In this document: positions 16,344-25,015 of the stretch, piece by piece
How positions within the stretch are numbered: position 1 is the stretch's first letter
How the letters are laid out: every line of letters begins with the position of its first letter
Assembly: GCA_029906195.1 (NCBI GenBank)
Contig: JARWSJ010000002.1
Location: 558,001-622,000 of the forward strand
Reading direction: 5' to 3'
Source: Chitinophagaceae bacterium 26-R-25
Lineage (GTDB): Bacteria; Bacteroidota; Bacteroidia; Chitinophagales; Chitinophagaceae
Length of the DNA: 64,000 nt
Translations under genes and position numbers: made by a program
The notes under the pieces: generated by a model
Databases searched by the model: none
The model's input: only the letters and a program-made list of their open reading frames with translations
What the model was told of the DNA's origin: nothing

Positions 16344-18395
16344 ATGAACAACACACTTAAAACCATAGCATGCTTTGTAGCAGGTAGCTCAATGTTTTTC
16401 GCGAATGCGCAAACAATAAAAAGCTCCTTTGTTACAAAGCTGCCACAATCCAGAAACAGTTTTTACACCAGCAATAGAGAACCACTCACACAGGGAAAAT
16501 TTATCAAACTGCCTGTAACCGCAGTTCATCCGGGAGGTTGGTTAAAAAAAACACTTGAGCTGCAGCGCGATGGCCTCACCGGCAATCTCGGCGAGATCAG
16601 CATTTGGCTATCCAACACAAACAACGCCTGGCTAAACAAAGAAGGCAAAGGAGAATATGGTTGGGAAGAATTGCCTTACTGGTTGAAAGGTTATGCAAAT
16701 ATTGGCTACATGCTCAATGATCAACACATGATCAATGAAGCAAAATTCTGGATAGATGCAGTGCTAAACAATCAGCGCGACAACGGCGACTTTGGGCCGA
16801 TGGTAGAAAAGGGAGAAGGAAAAAGAGATCTCTGGACAAACATGCCAATGCTTTGGTGTTTGCAATCTTACTATGAATATTCCCAGGATGCCCGTGTGAT
16901 TAGCTTCATGACCAAATATTTCAAATGGGAACTGAGTATTCCTGATGAAAAATTTCTCGAAGACTACTGGGAGAAGAGCCGCGGCGGTGACAACCTTAGC
17001 AGCGTGTACTGGTTATACAACATTACCGGAGATAAATTCTTACTTGACCTCGCAACAAAAATTGATAAGAATACTTCTGATTGGAGACAGCCAAACAACT
17101 TGCCCAACTGGCACAATGTCAACATCGCACAATGTTTCCGCGAACCTGCTACATATGCTCAGCAAAGCCATTTACCATCCGACATGGATGCGACTTACAA
17201 CGACTACCGTTTGATAAGAAGCATCTACGGACAAGTGCCCGGTGGTATGTGGGGCGGTGATGAAAATTCACGCAAAGGCTATGACGATCCAAGGCAGGCC
17301 GTAGAAACCTGCGGGCTGGTAGAACAAATGACCTCCGATCAAATGTTGCTCGCACAAACCGGAGATCCTTTATGGGCGCAGAATTGCGAAGATGTCGCGT
17401 TCAATACTTTTTCCGCGGCCTTCATGCCCGACTATAAATCTCTTCGTTACTTAACGGCGCCAAACATGGTGTTGAGCGATAGCAAAAATCACTCACCCGG
17501 CATTGATAACAATGGCCCATTTCTTATGATGAACCCTTTCAGTAGTCGTTGTTGCCAGCACAATCATTCTGCAGGTTGGGTGTACTATGCACAGAACAGT
17601 TGGATGGCAACACAAGACAATGGCCTTGCGGCTCAACTATATGCCGAAGGTTCAGTAACTGCAAAAGTTGGTAATGGAAAAGAAGTAACAATTGTTACTA
17701 CGACTCACTATCCTTTCGATGAAAAAATTCAAATGACGATCAACACCGATTTGCCAAACGCGTTTCCATTGTACCTACGCATTCCTGAATGGTCAGAAGG
17801 CGCGGTGGTGAAGGTGAACCATAAAAAGATCAGCACGCCGGTGAAAACATCAGGCTATGTAAATCTTTCAAACACCTGGAAACAGGGCGATGTAGTGGAG
17901 CTTGTATTGCCGATGAAACTCGCTTTGCGCACATGGGACAAAAATAAAAACAGTGTGAGTGTGAACTATGGTCCGCTCACTTACTCGTTAAAAATTGATG
18001 AGCAGTACATTCAAAAAGACAGCAAGGAAACTGCAATAGGTGATTCGAAATGGCAGTCAACTGCAGATCCTGCGAAGTGGCCATCATTTGAAATTCATCC
18101 AGCTTCTCCATGGAATTATGGTTTGATCGTAGATAAAAACAATCTGCAAAAATCGTTTACTGTTGTGAAGAAAAGTTGGCCGTCAGATAACAATCCGTTT
18201 ACCAACACCAATGCACCAATTGAATTGAAAGCAAAAGGGAAAGCTATACCATCATGGATCATCGATCAATACGGCCTTTGCGCTGTATTGCCGCAAAGCC
18301 CTGTGCAGACAAGCACCCCGACCACTGAATTGACATTGGTGCCAATGGGTGGCGCGAGGTTGAGGATCTCGGCATTCCCTGTAGTAGAGAAGTAA
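16344..18395 (+). CDS. GH127-type beta-L-arabinofuranosidase
   Basis: 683 residues with a signal peptide (cleavage after 'FFANA'). An (alpha/alpha)6-barrel family (formerly DUF1680). The zinc-thiolate site of GH127 is visible: Glu321 and Cys323 in 'VETCGLVE', and Cys403-Cys404 in 'SSRCCQHNHSAGW'. In the characterised bifidobacterial enzyme the equivalent cysteine is the nucleophile (established knowledge). It would remove beta-L-arabinofuranosyl units; related families GH142/GH146 share much of this pattern. Transcribed with the flanking GH2 and GH43 genes. The stop is followed by AAAGTAA heptads. Confidence 0.85.
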   Translation: MNNTLKTIACFVAGSSMFFANAQTIKSSFVTKLPQSRNSFYTSNREPLTQGKFIKLPVTAVHPGGWLKKTLELQRDGLTGNLGEISIWLSNTNNAWLNKEGKGEYGWEELPYWLKGYANIGYMLNDQHMINEAKFWIDAVLNNQRDNGDFGPMVEKGEGKRDLWTNMPMLWCLQSYYEYSQDARVISFMTKYFKWELSIPDEKFLEDYWEKSRGGDNLSSVYWLYNITGDKFLLDLATKIDKNTSDWRQPNNLPNWHNVNIAQCFREPATYAQQSHLPSDMDATYNDYRLIRSIYGQVPGGMWGGDENSRKGYDDPRQAVETCGLVEQMTSDQMLLAQTGDPLWAQNCEDVAFNTFSAAFMPDYKSLRYLTAPNMVLSDSKNHSPGIDNNGPFLMMNPFSSRCCQHNHSAGWVYYAQNSWMATQDNGLAAQLYAEGSVTAKVGNGKEVTIVTTTHYPFDEKIQMTINTDLPNAFPLYLRIPEWSEGAVVKVNHKKISTPVKTSGYVNLSNTWKQGDVVELVLPMKLALRTWDKNKNSVSVNYGPLTYSLKIDEQYIQKDSKETAIGDSKWQSTADPAKWPSFEIHPASPWNYGLIVDKNNLQKSFTVVKKSWPSDNNPFTNTNAPIELKAKGKAIPSWIIDQYGLCAVLPQSPVQTSTPTTELTLVPMGGARLRISAFPVVEK

Positions 18396-18705
18396 AAAGT
18401 AAAAATTAAAAAGTCAAAATGTGCGGCTCTCTTACTCTACCACTAAGACACTGAGGACACTAAGCCTCACTAAGAGGCGCTAGCGCCCGTTTTTACCACA
18501 GAGTGAAGGAGACGATATTGCGAGCACAATAGCTAGTCACAAGAGCACAGAGTAAAGGAGGGTGGTTGAAAATTTCTCCTTTCCTCTGTGAAAAAAACTC
18601 CGTTAACTCTGTGGTTTAAATAGGCCCTTAGTCCAACTTAATGTTATTAGTGTCTTAGTGGTGGTTTTCGAGAGCCAGCATTATAAACGTTGTCAAAATA
18701 AAATC
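18393..18705. repeat. Nested inverted word repeats before the first GH43 gene
   Basis: From the GH127 TAA: AAAAGTA/AAAATTA/AAAAGTC heptads to 18420. Then 'accactaagacactgaggac' (from 18439) and, inverted, 'attagtgtcttagtggtggt' (to 18666). Between them 'cagagtgaaggag' and 'cctctgtgaaaaaaactccg' form an inner inverted pair. The spacer therefore folds on itself in nested fashion, and no coding frame is supported. Confidence 0.75.
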
Positions 18706-19695
18706 ATGAATTATAAATCATTATTTGTTGCCTTTGCTTTCGGCGCGAGCATAAGTTCTTGCGCTCAGAGTAAAAAGTCAGATACGCCGCAACCCGGCCA
18801 AAGAGAGCGACTCGCGATCAATCTCGCAGATCCAACAATGATCTACACCGGTAACACTTACTACCTGTTCGGAACCAACGACCACAACAGCGGCAATGGT
18901 TTCATTGGCTACTCCTCAACAGACGGCGACAACTGGAAAGAATTTACAGCGCTCACAAAAGGTGATGCTTTTGGTACAACGGGTTTTTGGGCACCGCAGA
19001 TATTTCCCTACAACAACAAATGGTACATGGCATACACAGCCAATGAAAACATTGCCATTGCAAGCGCCGATAATCCAAACGGTCCATTCAAACAAAGCAC
19101 AATCAAGCAACTCGAGGCACCTGTAAAACAGATCGATCCCTTTGTGTTCACAGACGACAATGGGAAAAAATATTTATATCATGTACGTCTCACAAACGGC
19201 AACAGAATTTTCGTTGCAGAAATGAACGATGATCTGTCAGCCATCAATGAAAGCACATTGAAAGAATGCATCAGTGGCGCGGTAAATACACAGCCCTGGG
19301 AAAACACGCAAAACGTTGACTGGACAGTAACGGAAGGTGTAACGGTGCTCAAGCACAAAGGAAAATACTACATGATTTATTCTGCCAATGATTTTAGAAA
19401 CATCGATTATGCAGTGGGGTATGCAGTGGCAGACAATCCGCTTGGTCCCTGGGTAAAATACAGCGGCAACCCGATCATCAGCAGAAAAGATTTGGGCATC
19501 AACGGAACCGGTCACGGTGATTTCTTTACAGACAAAGACGGCAATCTTGAGTATGTTTTTCATACGCACAATTCCAACACAACAGTGGGGCCAAGAAAAA
19601 CTGCCGTTATCAAAGCGTCATTTGTAGATGGCGGAGACGGCACCGATAAAATTGTAATCGATCCCAAAACATTTCACTATTTACTATTACCGTAG
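18706..19695 (+). CDS. Glycoside hydrolase family 43 lipoprotein
   Basis: 329 residues from ATG 18706 (lipobox SISSCAQ). A five-bladed beta-propeller is expected. Candidate catalytic residues: Asp in 'INLADPTMIYTGNTYYL' (base), Asp in 'QIDPFVFTDDNGK' (pKa modulator) and Glu in 'VTEGVTVLKHKGKYYMIYS' (acid). GH43 members are alpha-L-arabinofuranosidases, arabinanases or beta-xylosidases. Next to GH127 and GH2 an arabinose-releasing role is most likely (inference). The upstream in-frame start lies in repeat DNA and lacks a lipobox context. Confidence 0.87.
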   Translation: MNYKSLFVAFAFGASISSCAQSKKSDTPQPGQRERLAINLADPTMIYTGNTYYLFGTNDHNSGNGFIGYSSTDGDNWKEFTALTKGDAFGTTGFWAPQIFPYNNKWYMAYTANENIAIASADNPNGPFKQSTIKQLEAPVKQIDPFVFTDDNGKKYLYHVRLTNGNRIFVAEMNDDLSAINESTLKECISGAVNTQPWENTQNVDWTVTEGVTVLKHKGKYYMIYSANDFRNIDYAVGYAVADNPLGPWVKYSGNPIISRKDLGINGTGHGDFFTDKDGNLEYVFHTHNSNTTVGPRKTAVIKASFVDGGDGTDKIVIDPKTFHYLLLP

Positions 19696-19696
19696 A

Positions 19697-19845
19697 TAGA
19701 ACACAGATTTTCATAATTGTCATGATTGGTCATGATCTTTTTAAATACTGAGTATTAAGAATGGTGACTTCAACAATCCTTTATAAGATCTTGATAAATC
19801 ATGACAATTATGAAAATCTGCGTTCCGTCTTCTAAAAAAAACACC
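19697..19845. repeat. 24-bp perfect inverted repeat between the two GH43 genes
   Basis: 19704-19727 (CAGATTTTCATAATTGTCAT...) and 19797-19820 are exact reverse complements over 24 nt with a 69-nt spacer. The left arm starts 8 nt after a stop and the right arm ends 25 nt before the next start. Inside, 'catgatctttt' and 'aagatcttgat' extend the pairing. Confidence 0.88.
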
Positions 19846-20904
19846 ATGAACAAAATACTTTCGATAATCGCAGCCGCAGCTATTTCATGCACTTTGCATA
19901 ATTGTACTGCGCAGAAACAGCAGAAGCAAGCTGCCACACCATCAAAAACGTTTACCAATCCATTGTTGCCACAAGGTGCGGACCCTTACAGTTTTTACAA
20001 AGACGGCTTTTACTACTACACCCATACAACCGGCAACCGCGTTGACTTGTGGAAGACAAAGGACCTTGCTGATTTAAAAACAGCAGAAAGAAAAACCATC
20101 TACACGCCTCCGGCAAATACATCTTACTCAAAAGAATTGTGGGCACCTGAAGTGATGTTCCTTCGTGGAAAATGGTACGCATACTTTGCTGCAGATGATG
20201 GCAAAAATGATAACCATAGAATGTATGTGCTGGAAAATGCATCACTAGATCCAATGCAAGGCGAATGGGTCTTCAAAGGTAAAGTAGGCGATGCTACCAA
20301 TAAATGGGCGATCGATGGAGATGTGTTTGAATACAAAAATCAATTGTACATGATATGGTCGGGCTGGGAAGGGGATGTAAACGGGCAACAAAATATTTTC
20401 ATCGCGAAGATGAAAGATCCGTGGACAGTTGATGGCGATCGTGTAAAAATATCTTCTCCGCAATTGGATTGGGAAACAAACGGAGACCTCGGCAACAACG
20501 AGCATGTGAATGTAAATGAAGGCCCGCAGGCATTACAACACGACGGTAAGTTGTTTATTGTTTATTCTGCAAGCGGCTGCTGGACAGATTTCTACGCGCT
20601 CGGCCTGTTGACATTTACAGGAACAGATAATCTGCTCGATGCAGCGGCGTGGAAAAAATCGGATAACCCGGTATTCAAACAATCGCCAGAAAACGGTGTA
20701 TATGCTCCGGGCCACAATTCATTTTTCAAATCTCCCAATGGTAAAGAAGATTGGATTTTGTATCACGCTAATTCTAAGCCTGGACAGGGTTGTGGAGGTT
20801 TCCGCACGCCACGGGCACAAAAGTTTATGTGGAACGCAGATGGTACGCCTAACTTCGGCATCCCTGTGAAAGAAGGAGCCGAATTGCAAAAGCCGGGGAG
20901 TTAG
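19846..20904 (+). CDS. Glycoside hydrolase family 43 lipoprotein (second copy)
   Basis: 352 residues from ATG 19846 (signal ending CTLHNCTAQ). The start at 19801 falls inside the right arm of the inverted repeat and is rejected. Catalytic candidates: Asp in 'GADPYSFYKDGFYYY', Asp in 'WAIDGDVFEYKNQLYMIW' and Glu in 'NEGPQALQHDGKLFIVYS'. The C-terminal part 'PGHNSFFKSPNGKEDWILYH' with 'RTPRAQKFMWNADGTPNFG' is typical of exo-acting GH43 enzymes. It diverges strongly from the first GH43, so probably a different linkage or aglycone (inference). Confidence 0.87.
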   Translation: MNKILSIIAAAAISCTLHNCTAQKQQKQAATPSKTFTNPLLPQGADPYSFYKDGFYYYTHTTGNRVDLWKTKDLADLKTAERKTIYTPPANTSYSKELWAPEVMFLRGKWYAYFAADDGKNDNHRMYVLENASLDPMQGEWVFKGKVGDATNKWAIDGDVFEYKNQLYMIWSGWEGDVNGQQNIFIAKMKDPWTVDGDRVKISSPQLDWETNGDLGNNEHVNVNEGPQALQHDGKLFIVYSASGCWTDFYALGLLTFTGTDNLLDAAAWKKSDNPVFKQSPENGVYAPGHNSFFKSPNGKEDWILYHANSKPGQGCGGFRTPRAQKFMWNADGTPNFGIPVKEGAELQKPGS

Positions 20905-21012
20905 TTGAAAATTGAAAATTGAAAGTTGAAAATGAGTTGAGAGTGGAGAATTGAGAGTGGAGAGTTAACTGTCTAGAATTTTCAATTTTCAACTTTCAAT
21001 TTTCAATTAATT
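20902..21012. repeat. Inverted heptad tracts before lacI-type gene
   Basis: 20902-20933 carries TTGAAAA/TTGAAAG units from the TAG stop. 20975-21009 carries the reverse complement (TTTTCAATTTTCAACTTTCA). A GAGAGTG/GAGAATT tract lies between them. Confidence 0.88.
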
Positions 21013-21056
21013 TTAATTCCTACCTTAGCCCTGTTACCAACCACTTGCCTTACAAT

Positions 21057-22088
21057 ATGAGTAAATCCACATCAAGAAATACTACCATCCAGGATATAGC
21101 AAAGGAATTAAACGTAACAGCGGCAACCGTATCCCGTGCTTTAAACAATCATCCGCGTATTAGTGAAGCAACAAGGCAGGCCGTTGCAGAAGTGGCCGAC
21201 AGATTGAATTACACCCGTAATCGTGTCGCTTCTTCATTGCGTTCCGGTAAAACAAATGTCATCGGCGTTATAATACCAAGCGCCAAGATCAACTTCTTTG
21301 GCTCCGTAGTGCACGGCATTGAAACCATGGCTAATGAAAAAGGCTACAACGTGCTTATTTATCAGTCCAATGAAGACACAGAATTTGAGAAGAAAGGCAT
21401 TCAAGCTTTCCTGAGCGCAAGGGTAGATGGTATACTCGCATCCATTGCAAAAGATACAAGAGATATTTCCCACTATTTGGAGGCTCGTGATAAAGGCGTG
21501 CCCATCGTGTTTTTCGACCGTACACATGATGATACTTCTATTCCATACGTGGTGGTGGATGACTTCAAGGGCGGCTATCTCGCAACAGAGCATCTTATCA
21601 ACCAGGGCTATAAAAGAATTGCCCACGTTTCCGGCCAGCAGCATTTGAAAATTTTCGCAGAAAGGTTACGTGGTTATAAGGCGGCATTGAAGGCACATAA
21701 GCTGCCTTTCGAGAAAGAACTGGTATTTGCGGGAAATGTTTCCATAGAATCCGGCAAAGAGGCGGTAAAACATTTCCTTGGATTACCTGAACCTCCCGAT
21801 GCCATTTTCGCCGTGGAAGATTTTACGGCTCTTGGCGTGATCAAAGAATTGAAGGAAAATAAAATCAAAATCCCCGAGCAATTTGGCGTCGTAGGTTTTG
21901 CCAACGAGGAGTTTGACGAACACATTACACCTGCATTAACCAGTGTGGATCAACAAACTGTGATGATGGGCAAGGAAGCTTTCAACCTGATTATGGACAT
22001 GATCAACAAGAAAGTGGTGCGCAATGTGGACAATAAAAAAGTAATCCTCGAGCCCTTGCTGCAGCCAAGAGCTTCATCTCAACGCTAA
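21057..22088 (+). CDS. LacI-family transcriptional regulator
   Basis: 343 residues from ATG 21057; the preceding TTG at 21045 is less likely. The N-terminal HTH reads 'TTIQDIAKELNVTAATVSRALN' with hinge 'NRVASSLRSGKTNVIGV'. A periplasmic-binding-protein-like sensor domain follows ('VDGILASIAKD', 'PIVFFDRTHDD', 'GVVGFANEEFDEHITPALTSVDQQ'). It should bind a sugar effector and repress or activate nearby genes. The best candidate target is the CG-centred palindrome at 22136-22151 before galK, 48 bp after its own stop. Confidence 0.92.
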   Translation: MSKSTSRNTTIQDIAKELNVTAATVSRALNNHPRISEATRQAVAEVADRLNYTRNRVASSLRSGKTNVIGVIIPSAKINFFGSVVHGIETMANEKGYNVLIYQSNEDTEFEKKGIQAFLSARVDGILASIAKDTRDISHYLEARDKGVPIVFFDRTHDDTSIPYVVVDDFKGGYLATEHLINQGYKRIAHVSGQQHLKIFAERLRGYKAALKAHKLPFEKELVFAGNVSIESGKEAVKHFLGLPEPPDAIFAVEDFTALGVIKELKENKIKIPEQFGVVGFANEEFDEHITPALTSVDQQTVMMGKEAFNLIMDMINKKVVRNVDNKKVILEPLLQPRASSQR

Positions 22089-22105
22089 ATTTTTGAAAAA
22101 ATCAG

Positions 22106-22135
22106 TTGCCGGAATTCAAAATATTTATACATTTG
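22106..22135 (+). promoter_or_regulatory. galK promoter (Bacteroidota type)
   Basis: A -33 TTG at 22106-22108 and an exact TAnnTTTG -7 box (TACATTTG, 22128-22135) are separated by 19 bp, the expected geometry for the primary sigma factor of Bacteroidota. Transcription should start a few bases later, inside the operator. Confidence 0.75.
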
Positions 22136-22151
22136 TGCAAACGTTTACGCA
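22136..22151. promoter_or_regulatory. LacI/GalR-type operator before galK
   Basis: TGCAAACGTTTACGCA has the AAACGTTT core and near-perfect dyad symmetry of LacI/GalR sites. It directly follows the -7 box, so a bound repressor would cover the start site. A LacI gene is immediately upstream. No second copy was found in the intergenic DNA of this window. Confidence 0.75.
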
Positions 22152-22163
22152 AAACATAACAGA

Positions 22164-23360
22164 ATGAATGCAGAGAATGCCAAAGCGGTTAGCGCTTTAA
22201 ACGATCTTGGCCATAAGATCCCCGAAAATTTACAGAAATACATCACCGATGAATCGGTAGTTGTGTTTTCTCCAGGACGTGTAAACCTGATTGGCGAGCA
22301 CGTTGATTATAACGAAGGCCTTGTTTTGCCTGCGGCCATCAGCAAGACAACTTACATGGCCGTTACTCCAAGAAAAGATGATGTTATCCATTTAAGTTCC
22401 CTTGATTTTAATGATACTTATTCAACCACTGTCAGTGAGTTGAAAAAATATCAGAAATCATGGCCAAACTATATTTTGGGAGTGGTAGAGCAATTGCAGA
22501 AAAATGGCTACGAAGTAAAAGGCTTTGATGCATTCATTACCGGCAACATTCCAATGGGCGCGGGTCTTTCCTCTTCCGCCGCGATCGAATGTGCAACCGG
22601 CGCAGCTTTGAGCGCCTTGTTCGGTTTTAATATCGACAAAATAGACCTGGTGAAAATGGCGCAAAAAGCAGAGAACGAATTTGTGGGCGTAAAATGCGGC
22701 ATCATGGATCAGTTTGCAAGCGTGTTTGGCAAAACAAACCAACTGATCAAGATCGATTGCCGCACACTTGAGTACGAATACATTCCCTTCGAAATAGATG
22801 GTTACCGCATTGTATTGCTGGATACTCAGGTAAAACACTCTCTTGCTTCTTCTGCGTACAACAAACGTCGTGAAGAGTGTGAAGAAGGCGCTGCGTTGAT
22901 CAACAAAAAATATCCTCAGGTAAAATCATTGCGTGATGCTACTGTGGAAATGGTGGAAGAGTGCATTAAGCCTGTTGACAGCGTGGTGTACGATCGTTGT
23001 TTGTTTGTGGTAAAAGAGATTGATCGCCTCATCACAGGTTGCGAAGATTTGAAGAAGAATGATCTTGTTTCCTTCGGTAAAAAAATGTTTGAAACACACG
23101 AAGGTCTCAGCAAAAAATATGAAGTAAGCTGCAGCGAACTTGATTTCCTTGTTGAGTATGTAAAAGATAATCCGAACGTACTAGGCGCAAGAATGATGGG
23201 CGGCGGCTTCGGTGGCTGTACCATCAACATCGTTAGAGAAGAAGCCATCGACGACCTCATTACCCACGTTGGCGAAGCCTACGAGAAAGCGACGGGCCTT
23301 GTGATGAAAGCATATGTGGCGGAGATAGGTGAAGGAACAACGGTGGTAATTAAGAATTAG
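22164..23360 (+). CDS. galK: Galactokinase
   Basis: 398 residues. Phosphorylates alpha-D-galactose to galactose-1-phosphate in the cytoplasm, the first committed Leloir step. GHMP-kinase signatures are intact: 'PGRVNLIGEHVDYNEG' (sugar binding), 'PMGAGLSSSAAIE' (ATP loop) and 'GARMMGGGFGGCTI'. Asp in 'CGIMDQFAS' is the catalytic base position. It has its own promoter with an operator and is followed by galT. The final codons and TAG stop are the first unit of a GGAATTA heptad tract. Confidence 0.96.
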   Translation: MNAENAKAVSALNDLGHKIPENLQKYITDESVVVFSPGRVNLIGEHVDYNEGLVLPAAISKTTYMAVTPRKDDVIHLSSLDFNDTYSTTVSELKKYQKSWPNYILGVVEQLQKNGYEVKGFDAFITGNIPMGAGLSSSAAIECATGAALSALFGFNIDKIDLVKMAQKAENEFVGVKCGIMDQFASVFGKTNQLIKIDCRTLEYEYIPFEIDGYRIVLLDTQVKHSLASSAYNKRREECEEGAALINKKYPQVKSLRDATVEMVEECIKPVDSVVYDRCLFVVKEIDRLITGCEDLKKNDLVSFGKKMFETHEGLSKKYEVSCSELDFLVEYVKDNPNVLGARMMGGGFGGCTINIVREEAIDDLITHVGEAYEKATGLVMKAYVAEIGEGTTVVIKN

Positions 23361-23535
23361 GAATTAGGAATTAGGAATTAGATGCAACGTCAAAGAGTGC
23401 TTATTTATATTCCTATTCCCGAAACTGATTCTTGAATTAATTCACGGAAAATACCAAACAACTTTTTGATTAATGTATGAATTGGCAATTACGGAGGGAC
23501 ATTGTCCTAATTCCTAATTCCTAATTCCTAATTCC
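23354..23535. repeat. Stop-to-start inverted heptad tracts between galK and galT
   Basis: 23354-23381 repeats GAATTAG from inside the galK stop, and 23504-23535 repeats the complement (CCTAATT), ending eight bases before the galT ATG. In a galK-galT transcript the two tracts could pair over about 28 nt, closing a loop of about 120 nt and placing the galT leader in or beside the stem. Confidence 0.9.
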
Positions 23536-23542
23536 TCATAAA

Positions 23543-24586
23543 ATGAACTTCGACTATAAAGAACACCCTCACACCCGCGTAAACCTCCTTACAGGGGAAT
23601 GGGTGATGGTGTCACCGCATCGCAGTAAAAGGCCATGGCAGGGTAAAACAGAAGCTGCCGGTGGCGCCCAACGGCCGGAATATGACCCGACATGTTATTT
23701 GTGTCCCGGCAATAAGAGAGCAGACGGCGACAGCAACCCGCAATACACGGAGCCTTACGTATTCGTAAATGATTTCTCTGCATTGTTGAAAGATACTCCG
23801 GACGGCGAGTTGAATGAAGAGGGCCTACTCATGGCTACTTCTCAAAAAGGAATTTGCAAAGTCATTTGCTTCTCCCCGCGTCACGACCTCACTTTGCCTG
23901 AAATGGAAGTAAGCGCGATTACAAAAGTGATCGATCTGTGGGCAGAGCAAGTGAAAGAACTAAGTGCAAACCCAATCATCAGATACATCCAGATATTTGA
24001 GAACAAAGGAGAGATCATGGGTTGCAGCAATCCGCATCCGCACGGTCAGGTATGGGCGTCGCAAAATGTTCCGCTGGAAGTTTCCAAAGAATTGCACCAG
24101 CAGAAAAAATATTACGAGCAGCATGGCCGCAGCTTATTGGCGGACTACTTAAAGCTGGAGCTGAAAAAGCAGGAAAGAATAATTGCAGAAAATGATCACT
24201 TCGTGGCACTCGTTCCGTTCTGGGCAGTTTGGCCATACGAAACAATGATCATCAGCAAACGCCATGTGCAGTCAGTAGTTCAGTTTACGGCAGCGGAAAA
24301 GCAAGCATTTGCTGAGATACTGCAAAATCTTACCATCCGTTACGATAATTTGTTCGAAACATCTTTCCCGTATTCTGCAGGTATGCACGAAACACCGGTG
24401 AACGACGGCGAACATCCTGAATGGCATTGGCACATGCATTTCTATCCACCATTGTTGCGTTCTGCAACCGTTAAAAAATTTATGGTGGGCTACGAAATGC
24501 TGGCAAACCCTCAACGTGATATTTCACCGGAATTTGCAGCAGAAAGATTAAGGGCATTGCCGACAGTGCACTATAAGAAGAAGTAG
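23543..24586 (+). CDS. galT: Galactose-1-phosphate uridylyltransferase
   Basis: 347 residues. Exchanges UMP between UDP-glucose and galactose-1-phosphate (second Leloir step). The HIT-type active site HPHGQ is present in '[13 protein letters not shown]', with the metal-binding pair in '[15 protein letters not shown]' and the C-terminal '[11 protein letters not shown]'. Standard length. Cotranscribed with galK. No galE lies in the window, so the epimerase must be encoded elsewhere. Confidence 0.96.
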   Translation: MNFDYKEHPHTRVNLLTGEWVMVSPHRSKRPWQGKTEAAGGAQRPEYDPTCYLCPGNKRADGDSNPQYTEPYVFVNDFSALLKDTPDGELNEEGLLMATSQKGICKVICFSPRHDLTLPEMEVSAITKVIDLWAEQVKELSANPIIRYIQIFENKGEIMGCSNPHPHGQVWASQNVPLEVSKELHQQKKYYEQHGRSLLADYLKLELKKQERIIAENDHFVALVPFWAVWPYETMIISKRHVQSVVQFTAAEKQAFAEILQNLTIRYDNLFETSFPYSAGMHETPVNDGEHPEWHWHMHFYPPLLRSATVKKFMVGYEMLANPQRDISPEFAAERLRALPTVHYKKK

Positions 24587-25015
24587 AAAGATGCTTCGCA
24601 TCTTGATTTCACCACTAAGGCACTTAGGGCACTAAGTTTTCACTAAGGGATTTTGGAAAGACAAAACACAGAGGTAAAGAGATTTTTTTCACAGAGAAAA
24701 GGAGGGATGTTTAATCTCTTTTTGCTTCGGGATTTTGAGGTTGGCTATTACGCGAGAATTCTCCGTTACTCTGTGAGAAAAATCTCCTTAAGTCTGTGGT
24801 TAAAAAAACGCTTAGTGTGACTCAGTGCCCTAAGTGACTTAGTGGTAATAAAAATGTTGTTGTTATTATGGTTTTTGTTTCACTGGGCTTGATTGCAATT
24901 GCAATTGAGCCCTTTTTGTTTCCGCAACCGGTTTTGGACAACCCCTCCTCTAATTCCTAACTCCTAATTCCTGATTCCTAATTCTTCCTTCCTATATTTG
25001 AGCAAAATTCAATAG
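24587..25015. repeat. Nested inverted word repeats after galT
   Basis: After the galT TAG comes GATGCTTCGCATC (a small palindrome), then an outer pair 'accactaaggcacttagggc' (from 24611) and 'gccctaagtgacttagtggt' (to 24846). An inner pair is 'cacagaggtaaagagatttt' (from 24667) and 'ctctgtgagaaaaatctcct'. 24952-24990 carries the complement of GGAATTA heptads just before the oxidoreductase start. The terminator is listed separately. No gene is supported. Confidence 0.85.
24885..24917 (+). terminator. Intrinsic terminator after galT
   Basis: GGGCTTGATTGCAATTGCAA... folds into a near-perfect hairpin (24885-24912) followed by five T. It lies 300 bp past galT and would close the galK-galT transcript, leaving the word-repeat region in the 3' UTR. 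Confidence 0.8.
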
